Source of the DNA: Halorhabdus amylolytica
Lineage (GTDB): Archaea > Halobacteriota > Halobacteria > Halobacteriales > Haloarculaceae
Assembly (NCBI RefSeq): GCF_004944975.1
Contig: NZ_SPQG01000001.1
Span: 429,116 to 493,115, forward strand
Length of the DNA stretch: 64,000 bases
Direction: 5' to 3'
Below are positions 36,358 through 45,131 of the stretch, one piece after another; positions within the stretch are counted from its first letter, which is position 1, and the number at the start of each line of letters is the position of its first letter. The translations under genes were made by a program, and so were the position numbers. The notes under the pieces are model-generated. The model was not told where the DNA came from. It saw only the letters and a program-made list of their open reading frames with translations, and made no database searches.

Positions 36358-37145
36358 GTTTTTCGGGTCGGGTCGCGAGCGAGACGCGAGCGGCCGGGAA
36401 AGCGTTCCTCCGTCGCCGGACAGCCGTGTTCTTCACGTTTCTCTTTCCACTCCTGATCGTCGGGATCTTCGGCGTGTTGATCCAGACGCGGCCGACCGGC
36501 GGCGGCCTGTTCACGGAATCGCCGGCCTACTACGTCCCGGGCTATCTCGCCGTCGTCGTGCTGTTCACGCCCCTCTCACGGGTGGGAAGCGAGGTCGCAC
36601 GCCACCGGGAGGGCAATCGCTTCGAGAAGTTGGCGACGACACCCCTCTCGCGGGTCGAATGGCTCGCCGCCCAGACGCTGGTGAACGTCCTGATCATCGG
36701 GGCTGCGGCCGTACTCATCCTGGTCGTGATGGTCCTCGGGACCGGCGCCGAGATCGCCCTGTCGCCCCTGCTTGGGGTCTTCCTCGCGCTGGGCGTCGCG
36801 CTGTTCTGTGCGGTCGGTGCGATAATCGGGAGCCTGGCGGACTCCCAGGACGGCGTGATCTCGGCGAGCAACGGGATCGCGATACCCCTCCTGTTCCTCT
36901 CGGAGACGTTCGTCCCGCCGTATCTGTTGCCCGAGTGGTTCCGGCCGGTGATGGACCTCTCGCCGCTTTCGTACTTCTCGCGGGGCGTCCGCGCGGTCGT
37001 GGATCCACCCGGTGCTGGCGTCGACGGCGTGGTCGTCGCCACCTGGCCGAGTGGTCCCGACCCGCTGTTCAATCTCGCCGTGCTCGCCGTGCTCGCGGCA
37101 GTCGCGTTCGCGGTGGGCGCGATCGCACTCCCACGCACTGATTGA
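36354..37145 (+). CDS. ABC-2 type transporter permease
   Basis: A 263-residue permease with about six membrane helices, starting at GTG 36354, which overlaps the ATPase stop codon. Family features are the N-terminal amphipathic region AGKAFLRRRTAVFFTFLFPL, VARHREGNRFEKLATTPLSR, and LLFLSETFVPPYLLPEWF with MDLSPLSYFSRGVR. It pairs with the ATPase just upstream. The in-frame sequence before the GTG is an Arg-rich shadow. Confidence 0.9.
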   Translation: MSFSGRVASETRAAGKAFLRRRTAVFFTFLFPLLIVGIFGVLIQTRPTGGGLFTESPAYYVPGYLAVVVLFTPLSRVGSEVARHREGNRFEKLATTPLSRVEWLAAQTLVNVLIIGAAAVLILVVMVLGTGAEIALSPLLGVFLALGVALFCAVGAIIGSLADSQDGVISASNGIAIPLLFLSETFVPPYLLPEWFRPVMDLSPLSYFSRGVRAVVDPPGAGVDGVVVATWPSGPDPLFNLAVLAVLAAVAFAVGAIALPRTD

Positions 37146-37194
37146 TGGCGTGGCGATAGCAACGCAGTCTCAGAGATGATAACGGACGGGGGAG

Positions 37195-37204
37195 CGTTTA
37201 GTAG
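37195..37204 (+). promoter_or_regulatory. Probable TATA box of the membrane histidine kinase
   Basis: CGTTTAGTAG is centred about 25 bases upstream of the first of two adjacent ATG codons (37224 and 37227), so the transcript would be leaderless or nearly so. Confidence 0.5.
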
Positions 37205-37223
37205 CCCCAAAACGAACTGGTAA

Positions 37224-38465
37224 ATGATGTTGGAGTGGCGAAGGGAATCGACGTCAGTCGATGACACTGTCCCGCTGGTGATTCTCGGTAGCGGCGGGAC
37301 CCTTCTCGGGTGGTCGTTGCTCGAACTGGTCGGATTGTTCGCGGTCGGTTCCCCGGTGGCCTCCGAGCCGCGATACCTGATCGGATACGTCACGCACGTC
37401 CCGGCCTCTCTCGGACTCGTATGGGGCGGGAAATGGCTTCGGGAGAGTGATCTCCGCCCGAAGTACTACCGGTCGATCACGACGTACTGTGCCGTGGGAG
37501 GGATCGGGTTTCTCGTCTTCAACGTTGGGCTCATGAGTTTCTTCCCGTCGGAATCAATCTGGCTCACGATCAACTGGATGCGATGGGCACTGTCGCTGGG
37601 CCTGATTGTCGGGCTATACATCGGTATCGCACAGGCGCGGACGATCTTTCACACACTCGCGGCGGAGCGTCAATCGATCCGTGCGGAGCACCTGGAACGA
37701 CAGCGGGACCTCGTCGACGATATGAACAGTATCCTGCGCCACGAGGTACTCAACGCCACGCAGACGATCCTCGGGACCGTCGAACTGCTCCAGGACGAGA
37801 GCAAGCCGATCGATCCCGAAGACGAGCGTCTCGAACGAGTACGCCGCCAGGGCGAAGAGTTGACTCACGTGATCCGGGACGTCCGCTCGTTGTTGCATAC
37901 GATGCAGGACGATCGAGAACTGAAGCCTGTAAATCTGACCGAGGTCCTCCGTTCGGAGGTCAGGAAAGTACGGGACCGTCATCCGACAGTCGATATCGAC
38001 GTGACCGTTCCGGAAGCGATCACTGTCCAGGGGGACGAACTGCTCGGGCGTGTCTTCGGAAACCTGCTCGCTAACGCTGTCGAACACAACGATCCGGAGG
38101 ATGTCCGGATACGGGTGGCCGGGACCGTCCGGGACGGATCCGCCGTCGTCAGGATCGAGGACGACGGCGACGGCATTCCGGAGCGAAGACTCGACATGCT
38201 GTTCGAACGTCCTCAACACGGTGATCACGGTCTTGGGCTGTACATCGTCAGTAAACTCCTCGACAGTTACGGCGGCTCGGTCGACGTGGTGACGACCGGA
38301 GACGAAGGGACGACGATCGAGGTCACGTTGCCGCTCGCTCATCGGACGGAGACCCAACCGAACACATTCGATGACGACCCGAACGACGAACACACGACAG
38401 AAATAGCGTCGATGGACGATACCGCTCGGGCAGAGCGAACGGACCGACCCGACACGGATAGTTAA
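37224..38465 (+). CDS. Membrane-bound sensor histidine kinase
   Basis: A 413-residue kinase with an N-terminal domain of about five membrane helices (residues ~18-140) and no large extracellular part, resembling 7TM-type or quinone-sensing haloarchaeal kinases. The phospho-acceptor His lies in NSILRHEVLNATQTILGTVE at about 168-187. The ATPase domain shows NLLANAVEHNDPED, EDDGDGIPER and HGLGLYIVSKLLDSYGGS. The hydrophilic tail of ~40 residues is acidic. There is no response regulator nearby. It lies between the ABC exporter and fumarase. Confidence 0.9.
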   Translation: MMLEWRRESTSVDDTVPLVILGSGGTLLGWSLLELVGLFAVGSPVASEPRYLIGYVTHVPASLGLVWGGKWLRESDLRPKYYRSITTYCAVGGIGFLVFNVGLMSFFPSESIWLTINWMRWALSLGLIVGLYIGIAQARTIFHTLAAERQSIRAEHLERQRDLVDDMNSILRHEVLNATQTILGTVELLQDESKPIDPEDERLERVRRQGEELTHVIRDVRSLLHTMQDDRELKPVNLTEVLRSEVRKVRDRHPTVDIDVTVPEAITVQGDELLGRVFGNLLANAVEHNDPEDVRIRVAGTVRDGSAVVRIEDDGDGIPERRLDMLFERPQHGDHGLGLYIVSKLLDSYGGSVDVVTTGDEGTTIEVTLPLAHRTETQPNTFDDDPNDEHTTEIASMDDTARAERTDRPDTDS

Positions 38466-38468
38466 ACC
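38457..38468 (+). promoter_or_regulatory. Probable TATA box of fumC
   Basis: ATAGTTAAACC overlaps the stop codon of the preceding kinase gene and is centred about 30 bases before the fumC ATG, giving a nearly leaderless mRNA. Confidence 0.55.
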
Positions 38469-38493
38469 CCTGGCGCAAGTCTGGTCGAATGCA

Positions 38494-39906
38494 ATGACCG
38501 ACGACGAGGATTACCGGATCGAAACGGACAGTCTGGGCGAAATGGAAGTGCCCGCAGATGCCTACTGGGGTGCACAGACCCAGCGCGCGATCGAGAACTT
38601 CCCGATCAGCGACCAGCGCTTCGGCCGGCGATTCGTCCGCGCGCTGGGCGTCGTCAAGAAGGCCGCCGCACAGGCCAACCGGGACCTGGGTCGACTCGAC
38701 GACGAGACGGCCGACCCCATCGTCGCCGCCGCCGAGGAAGTCATCGCCGGCGACCACGACGACCAGTTCCCCGTCGACGTCTTCCAGACGGGATCGGGTA
38801 CCTCGACGAACATGAACGCCAACGAGGTGCTCGCCAATCGCGCGACCGAGATCGCGGGCGGCGAGATGGGCTCCCGCGAGATCCACCCCAACGACCACGT
38901 CAACTACGGCCAATCGAGCAACGACGTGATCCCGACGGCGATGCACGTCGCCGCCCTGGAGGCCGTCGAGCGTGACGTGTTGCCGGCTCTGGAGACCTTG
39001 CGGGAGGAACTCCAGGCCAAAGAAGCAGCGTTCGACGACGTGGTCAAGACCGGCCGGACGCATCTCCAGGACGCGACGCCGATCCGACTGGGCCAGGAGT
39101 TCTCGGGCTATCGAACGCAAGTCGAGAAAGGGATCGCCCGGGTCGAAGATTCGAGTGAACGCCTAGAGGAACTGGCGCTGGGTGGAACCGCGGTGGGGAC
39201 TGGTCTGAACACCCACCCGGAGTTCCCCGAACTCGCTGCGGAATACATCGCCGAGGAGACGTTGCTCCCGTTCCGAGAGGCTGACAACCACTTCGAGGCC
39301 CAGGCCGCCCACGACGCGATGAGCGAGGCCCACGGCGCCCTCCGAACGGTCGCGGGTTCGCTGCACAAGATCGCAAACGATCTCCGCCTGCTGGCTTCAG
39401 GTCCACGCAACGGCCTCGGAGAAATCGACCAACCCGAGAACCAGCCCGGCTCCTCGATCATGCCCGGGAAGATCAATCCGGTCGTCGCCGAGTCGGTCAA
39501 TCAGGTCTACGCGCAGGTCGTCGGCAACGACGCCGCCGTTTCGACGGGCGCGGCCAACGGCCAGATCGACTTGAACCTCTATAAGCCCGTGATCGCGAAG
39601 AACTTCCTCCAGTCGGCGGACATTCTCGCCAACGTCAGTGGCACCTTCGCGACGAAGTTCGTCGCGAAACTCGAGGTCGACCGCGAGCACTGCGAGGAGC
39701 GCGTCGAACAGAGCATGGCCCTGGCGACGGCACTCAACCCGGCTATCGGCTACGACAAGGCCGGCGAAGTCGCCAAGGAAGCGATGGCCTCAGGCAAGAC
39801 GATCCGCGAAGTCGCTATCGAGAAGGGGTATCTCACCGAGGAGGAAGCAGCGGACGTGCTGGACCCGGCGAAAATGACCGAACGCGTCATCCTCGGCGAA
39901 GAGTGA
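38494..39906 (+). CDS. fumC: Class II fumarate hydratase
   Basis: FumC interconverts fumarate and malate in the citric acid cycle. The 470-residue protein has the superfamily signature GSSIMPGKINPVVAESVNQV at about 321-340, with the catalytic Ser loop. Also present are GSGTSTNMNANEVLANRA, HPNDHVNYGQSSND and KTGRTHLQDATPIRLGQEF, which supply active-site residues. It is a homotetramer in known cases, does not use iron-sulfur clusters, and has the normal family length. It converges on the lipoprotein gene. Confidence 0.96.
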   Translation: MTDDEDYRIETDSLGEMEVPADAYWGAQTQRAIENFPISDQRFGRRFVRALGVVKKAAAQANRDLGRLDDETADPIVAAAEEVIAGDHDDQFPVDVFQTGSGTSTNMNANEVLANRATEIAGGEMGSREIHPNDHVNYGQSSNDVIPTAMHVAALEAVERDVLPALETLREELQAKEAAFDDVVKTGRTHLQDATPIRLGQEFSGYRTQVEKGIARVEDSSERLEELALGGTAVGTGLNTHPEFPELAAEYIAEETLLPFREADNHFEAQAAHDAMSEAHGALRTVAGSLHKIANDLRLLASGPRNGLGEIDQPENQPGSSIMPGKINPVVAESVNQVYAQVVGNDAAVSTGAANGQIDLNLYKPVIAKNFLQSADILANVSGTFATKFVAKLEVDREHCEERVEQSMALATALNPAIGYDKAGEVAKEAMASGKTIREVAIEKGYLTEEEAADVLDPAKMTERVILGEE

Positions 39907-39915
39907 CGCTGTGGA

Positions 39916-40755
39916 TCACGTCGGGGGAGAGCCAGTCGTGCCGTCGGCAGTCCGGTTTTCGGCAGCCTGGACCCAGTTCGGCTGTTCGAGATCTACGTCG
40001 CCGAGACGTTCGAACGTACCCCGGTAGCGGAACGTCTCGTTTTCCTCCCCGTTAGATAGCGTGTACCGAGCCGAGAGGTTTCGGACGAGTCCGGAGGGGG
40101 TGACGGTGGCTGTCACCGAGTAGTCCCACTCGTCGCCCCCACTCATCGATCGTAGCTCGGTGCCAACCAACCGATAATACCGGTCACCCCCGACCGTTAC
40201 CGGCCGAACGTCGACCGACGTGACGTTCAGATATCGTCGGACGGGATCGACCGTGTGGTTTCGTATCCGGCTGCCATCGCCGGAGATGGGCGTCCGATTG
40301 TACTGCATCTCCTCCGAATTGAACACTTTCGCGCGGACGTAACGATGGGTTCCGTCGGCATACTCCGAATACCGAGTGTAGAAAAGAAGGGTGTTGTTCG
40401 TCCGATTGACTCCCTCGTCCGTGTCCCGATAGAAGAACGTGTCGTTCACATAGACGATCTTCTCGTAGGTGCTGACCTTCGTCGATATGCTCCCCGTCTC
40501 CCCGGATCGGCCGTGCGTCTCCCGCCAGACGAAGGACCGATCCTCGACCGCGTTGCGATGAGCATCGACCAACACCGTCACGTCGAGACGGCCGTCGGCC
40601 CAGACGCCCGGTGCGACCGTCGCTCCCGGCCCGTCCGCGGGAACGTCTGTCGGAACCGGAGCGGGGGTCAAGGTCTCAGTCTCCGTCGAGCCGTCGATAG
40701 CGCTACACCCGACAAAGGACAGGAGCACCACGACAGCCAGGACATGCCACCGCAT
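39916..40755 (-). CDS. Putative lipoprotein of unknown function
   Basis: A secreted 279-residue protein. From ATG 40755, the signal MRWHVLAVVVLLSFVGCSAI ends with a lipobox-like FVGC, so the Cys would be lipidated. A Thr/Pro/Glu-rich spacer follows, then a beta-rich region with many Tyr, such as YEKIVYVNDTFFYRDTDEG and YYRLVGTELRSM. Haloarchaea have many such proteins with an outer-membrane-lipoprotein-sorting-like fold, but I do not assign a function. An upstream in-frame extension is rejected because it would bury the signal peptide. Confidence 0.82.
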   Translation of the reverse strand: MRWHVLAVVVLLSFVGCSAIDGSTETETLTPAPVPTDVPADGPGATVAPGVWADGRLDVTVLVDAHRNAVEDRSFVWRETHGRSGETGSISTKVSTYEKIVYVNDTFFYRDTDEGVNRTNNTLLFYTRYSEYADGTHRYVRAKVFNSEEMQYNRTPISGDGSRIRNHTVDPVRRYLNVTSVDVRPVTVGGDRYYRLVGTELRSMSGGDEWDYSVTATVTPSGLVRNLSARYTLSNGEENETFRYRGTFERLGDVDLEQPNWVQAAENRTADGTTGSPPT

Positions 40756-40881
40756 ACCACATACTGAGATAGCCAGCCACAAAAACGCGTGGAGATCGGC
40801 AACGAGTGACGACGGACGCCGGCCGGGAGTACGGAGGTGACAACGGAGCGTTTTTCCCCGCTGCCGTGTCACTGCCCGGTA

Positions 40882-42777
40882 ATGACTGAGGAGTTCGACT
40901 ACGACGATCTGGGGCTAGTCGCCGGGCTTGAGATCCACCAGCAACTCGACACGGCGACGAAACTGTTCTGTGACTGCCCGACGACGCTCCGCGAACCCGA
41001 GGAATCGACGAAGACAATCACGCGGTACCTCCACCCGACGAAGAGCGAACTGGGTGAACTCGACGAGGCGGCCCTCGAGGAGAGTCAGGTCGAGCGCGAG
41101 TTCGAATACCTCGCCTACGACTCGACGTGTCTGGTCGAGGCCGACGACGAGCCACCCCACCGGGTCGACGAGGAGGCGATGGCCGTCGCCCTGGAGATCG
41201 CCCAGTTGCTCGATATGCGCGCCGTCGACGAGGCTCACGTGATGCGCAAACTCGTCATCGACGGCTCGAACACCTCCGGCTTCCAGCGCACCATGATGGT
41301 GGCGACCGGCGGCGAGATCGAGACCAGCGAGGGACCGGTCGGCGTCGAGGACCTCATGCTCGAAGAGGAGAGCGCCCAGCGCGTCGAAGAGACCGAGACG
41401 GGCGTCCGATACAGCCTCGATCGCCTCGGTATCCCCCTGGTCGAGATCGGTACCGATCCGGACATCCGTTCGCCAGCCCAGGCCCAGGAAGCCGCCGAAC
41501 GGATCGGGATGCTGTTACGCTCGACCGGCCAGGTCCGGCGCGGGCTGGGAACGATCCGCCAGGACGTCAACGTCTCGATCGCCGAGGGCGCCCGCGTCGA
41601 GATCAAGGGTGTCCAGAGCTTAGAGGACATCGAGGACATCGTCCGCAACGAAGTGGGACGGCAGGTCGCGCTCCTCGACATCGCCGACGAATTGGCCGAC
41701 AGGGACGCGACCGTCGGCGATCCCCAGGATGTCACCGACGTCTTCGAGGGGACCGACAGCGGCGTCATCCGGGGCGCACTCGACGATGGCGGCGAAGTGT
41801 GGGCCGTCCCCCTGCCGGGCTTCGGCGGTGTGGTCGGCCGCGAGATCCAGCCCGACCGCCGCCTCGGAACGGAGTTCTCCGATCACGCCAAGCGCCACGG
41901 GGCCGGCGGGATCTTCCATACCGACGAACTCCCGGCCTACGGCGTCACCGAAGCCGAGGTCGAGGCGCTGGCCGAGGCCGTCGGTCTCGGTCCGGGGGCC
42001 GTCGTCGGTGACGACGCCACGGACGCAGTCGCCATCGTCGCCGACGCGCCGGAGACCGCAGCGCAGGCGATCGAGGCGGTGGCCGAACGCGCCGAAACCG
42101 CGATGGACGGCGTCCCCGAAGAAACCCGTGACGCCACCGAGGAGGCGACGACGCAGTACCTCCGGCCGTTGCCCGGTGCGGCCCGGATGTACCCCGAGAC
42201 GGATGTCCCGCCGGTCGAACCCGATCCCAGCGAGGTCGAGACACCCGAACTCCTCACCGAGAAGACCGAGCGCTACCGGGAGGAGTACGACCTCGACGCT
42301 GGCCTGGCCGAACAGGTCGCCTACGGGAAGCGGTGGGAACTGTTCGAAGAAGCCCTCGGGTCAGGGGTCGACGCCACACTGGCTGCCCAGACGGTCGAAT
42401 CGACCGTCACCGAGATCCGACGGGACGGCGCGCCGGTCGAGAAACTCACCGACAAGCACTTCCGGGAGGTTTTCTCGCTGCTGGCCGAGGACGAACTCGC
42501 CAAGGAAGGCGTCCCGGACCTGCTTTCCGCACTCGCGGAGAACCCGGCTCTCAGCGCCGAAGAGGCGGCCGAACAGGAAGACCTCGGAAGCGCCGGCGAG
42601 GACGAAGTCCGCGAGGCAGTCGTCAGAGTCGTCGAGCGCAACGCCGAGCAGGTCGAAGCGGAGGGCATGGGTGCCTTCTCCGGGCTGATGGGCGAGTGCA
42701 TGGGCGAACTCCGGGGGAAAGCCGACGGCGACGTGGTCAGCGACGTGCTCCGCGAGGAGATCCAGAAACGCGCCTGA
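40882..42777 (+). CDS. gatE: Glutamyl-tRNA(Gln) amidotransferase subunit E
   Basis: GatE with GatD converts misacylated Glu-tRNA(Gln) to Gln-tRNA(Gln), the archaeal route. From ATG 40882 (MTEEFDYDDLGLVAGLEIHQ) it has 631 residues. The cradle domain contains DCPTTLREPEES, VMRKLVIDGSNTSGFQRTMM and GLGTIRQDVNVSIAEGARVE. An AspRS-like insertion near 290-420 is the archaeal hallmark that separates it from GatB. The YqeY-like tail ends with FSGLMGECMGELRGKADGD. GatD is not in this window. Confidence 0.96.
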   Translation: MTEEFDYDDLGLVAGLEIHQQLDTATKLFCDCPTTLREPEESTKTITRYLHPTKSELGELDEAALEESQVEREFEYLAYDSTCLVEADDEPPHRVDEEAMAVALEIAQLLDMRAVDEAHVMRKLVIDGSNTSGFQRTMMVATGGEIETSEGPVGVEDLMLEEESAQRVEETETGVRYSLDRLGIPLVEIGTDPDIRSPAQAQEAAERIGMLLRSTGQVRRGLGTIRQDVNVSIAEGARVEIKGVQSLEDIEDIVRNEVGRQVALLDIADELADRDATVGDPQDVTDVFEGTDSGVIRGALDDGGEVWAVPLPGFGGVVGREIQPDRRLGTEFSDHAKRHGAGGIFHTDELPAYGVTEAEVEALAEAVGLGPGAVVGDDATDAVAIVADAPETAAQAIEAVAERAETAMDGVPEETRDATEEATTQYLRPLPGAARMYPETDVPPVEPDPSEVETPELLTEKTERYREEYDLDAGLAEQVAYGKRWELFEEALGSGVDATLAAQTVESTVTEIRRDGAPVEKLTDKHFREVFSLLAEDELAKEGVPDLLSALAENPALSAEEAAEQEDLGSAGEDEVREAVVRVVERNAEQVEAEGMGAFSGLMGECMGELRGKADGDVVSDVLREEIQKRA

Positions 42778-42801
42778 TCGGTCCGACCGACGACCACCCA
42801 C

Positions 42802-43251
42802 ATGTACTCACGCGCCCACGCCGCCATCTCGCTTCTCGTCGCGTCCGCACTCGTCCTCACCCGGGACGCCGTCGTCGCCGGCGAGCCGACGCTCCACCCC
42901 GCGCTCGCGATGGCTTACGGCGTCGCCCTGGGTGTGTTGATCGATCTCGATCACTTCGCGCTCGCGTGGATGCTCTCGGGCAGTCTCGCTCCACTCCGAC
43001 GGGTCCTCAAGGCACCCTGGATCGTCGTCACTGATCCCGGATCGATCTTCGAGACTGCCGATCTCGGCCCGTACCACCGGCTGATCAGCCACGTCGTCAT
43101 CGCTGGCGTTCTGGTACCCGTGATCTGGCTTGCCGTCGATCCGTTCGTCGGTCTCCTCTCGGCGGGAGTGCTGTACGCACATCTGCTCGCCGACTTGATC
43201 GCAGATCTACGGACCTTCGAGACGATCCCGCGTGACGAACGGCGATCCTAA
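42802..43251 (+). CDS. Small membrane protein, possible YdjM/DUF457-like metal-dependent hydrolase
   Basis: A 149-residue protein with about four hydrophobic segments. It has His/Asp pairs typical of the YdjM-type membrane hydrolases: SRAHAAISLLV at the start, GVLIDLDHFALAWML in the middle, PYHRLISHVVIAGV, and LYAHLLADLIAD at the end. Enzyme activity in this class is predicted, not shown. Its stop codon overlaps the stop codon of the convergent trmJ gene. Confidence 0.7.
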   Translation: MYSRAHAAISLLVASALVLTRDAVVAGEPTLHPALAMAYGVALGVLIDLDHFALAWMLSGSLAPLRRVLKAPWIVVTDPGSIFETADLGPYHRLISHVVIAGVLVPVIWLAVDPFVGLLSAGVLYAHLLADLIADLRTFETIPRDERRS

Positions 43252-43961
43252 TCCTCCAGTTTCTGCTCGACGCGGCGAAAGAGCCCACGGAGCGTCCGGA
43301 CTTCCCGCCCGGTGGGGTGGGCGCGGCCGATCACCCGACGGAAGAGCCGGCCGGCCTTCGACCGCTTCTCTTCGGGATGGTCGATCGCCGTCAGAAAGCT
43401 CCCGAACTGGTCGTGTAACCCCTCGATGGCGGGTTGGTCGGCCCGGTCGGTGATCTCGGGGAGTTGGGTCTCCTCGACCGTCAACTCCCGGAGTTCGTAG
43501 AGGACGATCGTGGCGGCCTGGCCCAGGTTCAGGACGGGATAGTCGCTGCTGGCGGGGATCGAACAGATTTGATCGACTTCGGCGAGTTCCTCGTTAGTCA
43601 GACCGACATCCTCGCGGCCGAAGACCAGACACACGTCGCTGTCGACGCCCTGGAGTTCGTCGGCGAGTTCCTGGGGCGTCACGAAGGGATACCGGACGTG
43701 CTTGGTGGCGTCCTCGTTGGTGATCGCCGTCGTGGCGACGGTGTGGTAGTTCTCGGCGAGTTCCTCGAAAGTCACCACGTCGGCCTCGGGCAGGACATCC
43801 TCGCGGGCCTGACCAGCGAACCCGTAGGCTTCACCGTCGGGATCGAGTTCGGGCGGGTCGACCAGTTTGAGGTCGGTCAGCCCGAAGTTCTTCATCGCTC
43901 TGGCGATCGTGCCGACGTTCCCTGGGGTCTGAGCATCGACAACGGCGACGCTGACAGTCAT
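43248..43961 (-). CDS. trmJ: tRNA (cytidine/uridine-32-2'-O)-methyltransferase TrmJ
   Basis: A SPOUT-class 2'-O-methyltransferase of 237 residues. Starting at ATG 43961 gives MTVSVAVVDAQTPGNVGTIA, the N-terminal motif with the invariant Asn. The knot motifs are DVCLVFGREDVGLTNEEL and SIPASSDYPVLNLGQAATIV. The C-terminal basic/helical part (RRVIGRAHPTGREV) helps tRNA binding and dimerisation. The ATG overlaps the stop codon of the upstream gene as ATGA. The in-frame upstream stretch is a shadow. Confidence 0.93.
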   Translation of the reverse strand: MTVSVAVVDAQTPGNVGTIARAMKNFGLTDLKLVDPPELDPDGEAYGFAGQAREDVLPEADVVTFEELAENYHTVATTAITNEDATKHVRYPFVTPQELADELQGVDSDVCLVFGREDVGLTNEELAEVDQICSIPASSDYPVLNLGQAATIVLYELRELTVEETQLPEITDRADQPAIEGLHDQFGSFLTAIDHPEEKRSKAGRLFRRVIGRAHPTGREVRTLRGLFRRVEQKLED

Positions 43962-44482
43962 ATGTCCAGATCGAGGTCGCTCAGATTGACGTCCAGCGCC
44001 TCGCGTTCGCTCTCGTCCATCTCTTCCAGTTCCGCCTCGAGGGACTGGATCTCGGGGTCGAACGCTGGGAGTCGATCGGGCGCCTCCTCGACGTGGTCGA
44101 TCCCGCTGTAGCCCGCCGGGGCACGGCCGCCGTCGTCGAACCACGCCTGGAAGGCGTTTGCCATCTCCCTGGTCCCCGCCATGTCTTCGCCACCCGTTTC
44201 CCGGAACCAGTAGAGGAAATCACTTTCGTGGGCGTCACAGAGCAACACCTCGCCCATGGGTTCGCCGTAGACGATCGACCCGACGTTACACTGTTCGATC
44301 GCGTTATCTCCATGCTCGATATAGCAGGCGTCACAGGGTTCGCCGACGAGCGCGGTCAATCGGAGAATCCGCTCGCGTTCGTCCGGGGGCATCTCGGTCA
44401 GCGGCTTCAACGACCCGTCTTCCTCGAACACTGCGTCCTCCTCGAAGCGCCAGCCGCGCAATCCGATCGAGACCTTGGCCAT
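43958..44482 (-). CDS. Conserved haloarchaeal protein of unknown function upstream of trmJ
   Basis: A 174-residue acidic protein from ATG 44482 (MAKVSIGLRGWRFEEDAVFE). Three Cys/His clusters, GEPCDACYIEH, IEQCNVGS and VLLCDAHESDF, suggest a bound zinc ion. The C-terminal half is rich in Asp and Glu. I do not recognise a characterised family. It overlaps trmJ by four bases. Its frame is by chance continuous with a truncated MinD-like gene upstream, so an automatic call could fuse the two into a false chimera. Confidence 0.8.
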   Translation of the reverse strand: MAKVSIGLRGWRFEEDAVFEEDGSLKPLTEMPPDERERILRLTALVGEPCDACYIEHGDNAIEQCNVGSIVYGEPMGEVLLCDAHESDFLYWFRETGGEDMAGTREMANAFQAWFDDGGRAPAGYSGIDHVEEAPDRLPAFDPEIQSLEAELEEMDESEREALDVNLSDLDLDI

Positions 44483-44528
44483 GTCTCCAGTACTCGCCTG
44501 TGGAACAAAAAGAGCGTGCTGTCGGTCG

Positions 44529-44821
44529 CTACCCAGACAGTTCGGCCGCCAGATAGACCGTCTCGTCGGATCGCTGTGCGGTGATGACGCCGACGCCAGG
44601 GACGCCCACACGCCCTTCGCGATCGAGGCCACGTTCGTCTCCCCGTCCAGGGCGGCGATGGTCGGTTCACGGTCGACGTCCGCCACCGTGTGTAAGTCCG
44701 GGCACTGTCTGTCGGCATCGACTGCGACGGTCGGTCTGCCACGGTCAGCAAAGGCCTCGGCGAGGCCAAGCGTCACCGTCGTCTTTCCATACCCACCTTT
44801 CGCCCCGGCAATCGCGATCAT
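44529..44821 (-). pseudogene. Truncated, frameshifted MinD/ParA-like ATPase
   Basis: The first ~60 residues are a clear MinD/ParA N-terminus: MIAIAGAKGGYGKTTVTLGL with the deviant Walker A motif KGGYGKTT, then VAVDADRQCPDLHTVAD. After about ETNVASIA the frame loses the pattern. In a neighbouring frame VGVPGVGVITAQRSDETVYL continues to AELSG and a stop codon at 44529. The total length, 293 bases, is not a multiple of three, so one small indel would restore a protein of about 97 residues. That is still far shorter than the usual 200-260, so an internal deletion is also likely. Confidence 0.65.
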
Positions 44822-44870
44822 ACCGGGATTTGTCCCCTCTTCGCTTTTGAACCGGGACCCGATCGTTCAG

Positions 44871-45038
44871 TCACTCGATCGCGTGGACGTCCTCGCCCTC
44901 GCAGTCGGGGCAGGTCTCGTAGGGCGTGAAGAATTCGGCGTCGCAATCGCCACAGCGGTGGGTCGGCGCCGAGGCGTTCTCGGTGGCGTCCTGCTTGAAA
45001 GACTCGACCTTCCGGCCGAGATTCTCGAACAATCCCAT
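44871..45038 (-). CDS. Small zinc-ribbon protein (CxxC pair)
   Basis: A 55-residue protein, MGLFENLGRKVESFKQDATE at the start, ending with a zinc ribbon HRCGDCDAEFFTPYETCPDC followed by EGEDVHAIE. Two CxxC knuckles about 13 residues apart make a compact zinc site. An alternative ATG at 45044 would add two residues. Similar one-domain zinc-finger proteins are abundant in haloarchaea; a few have been linked to stress or biofilm phenotypes. It lies between the MinD remnant and another zinc-ribbon gene. Confidence 0.8.
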   Translation of the reverse strand: MGLFENLGRKVESFKQDATENASAPTHRCGDCDAEFFTPYETCPDCEGEDVHAIE

Positions 45039-45131
45039 AGACATGAAACGGTGGCGACCGGCAAAAACGTGGCCCTCCGTCGAGCGACGAACTGACCGTG
45101 TTCAAGCCGAACACACCCGACAGCCCGAAAA

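Noticed and set aside
43958-44821. A single 287-residue fusion of a MinD-like ATPase with a Cys-rich domain
   Set aside because: The ATPase pattern stops after ~60 residues and continues in another frame to its own stop; an independent ATG at 44482 begins the second protein. The fusion is more likely accidental.
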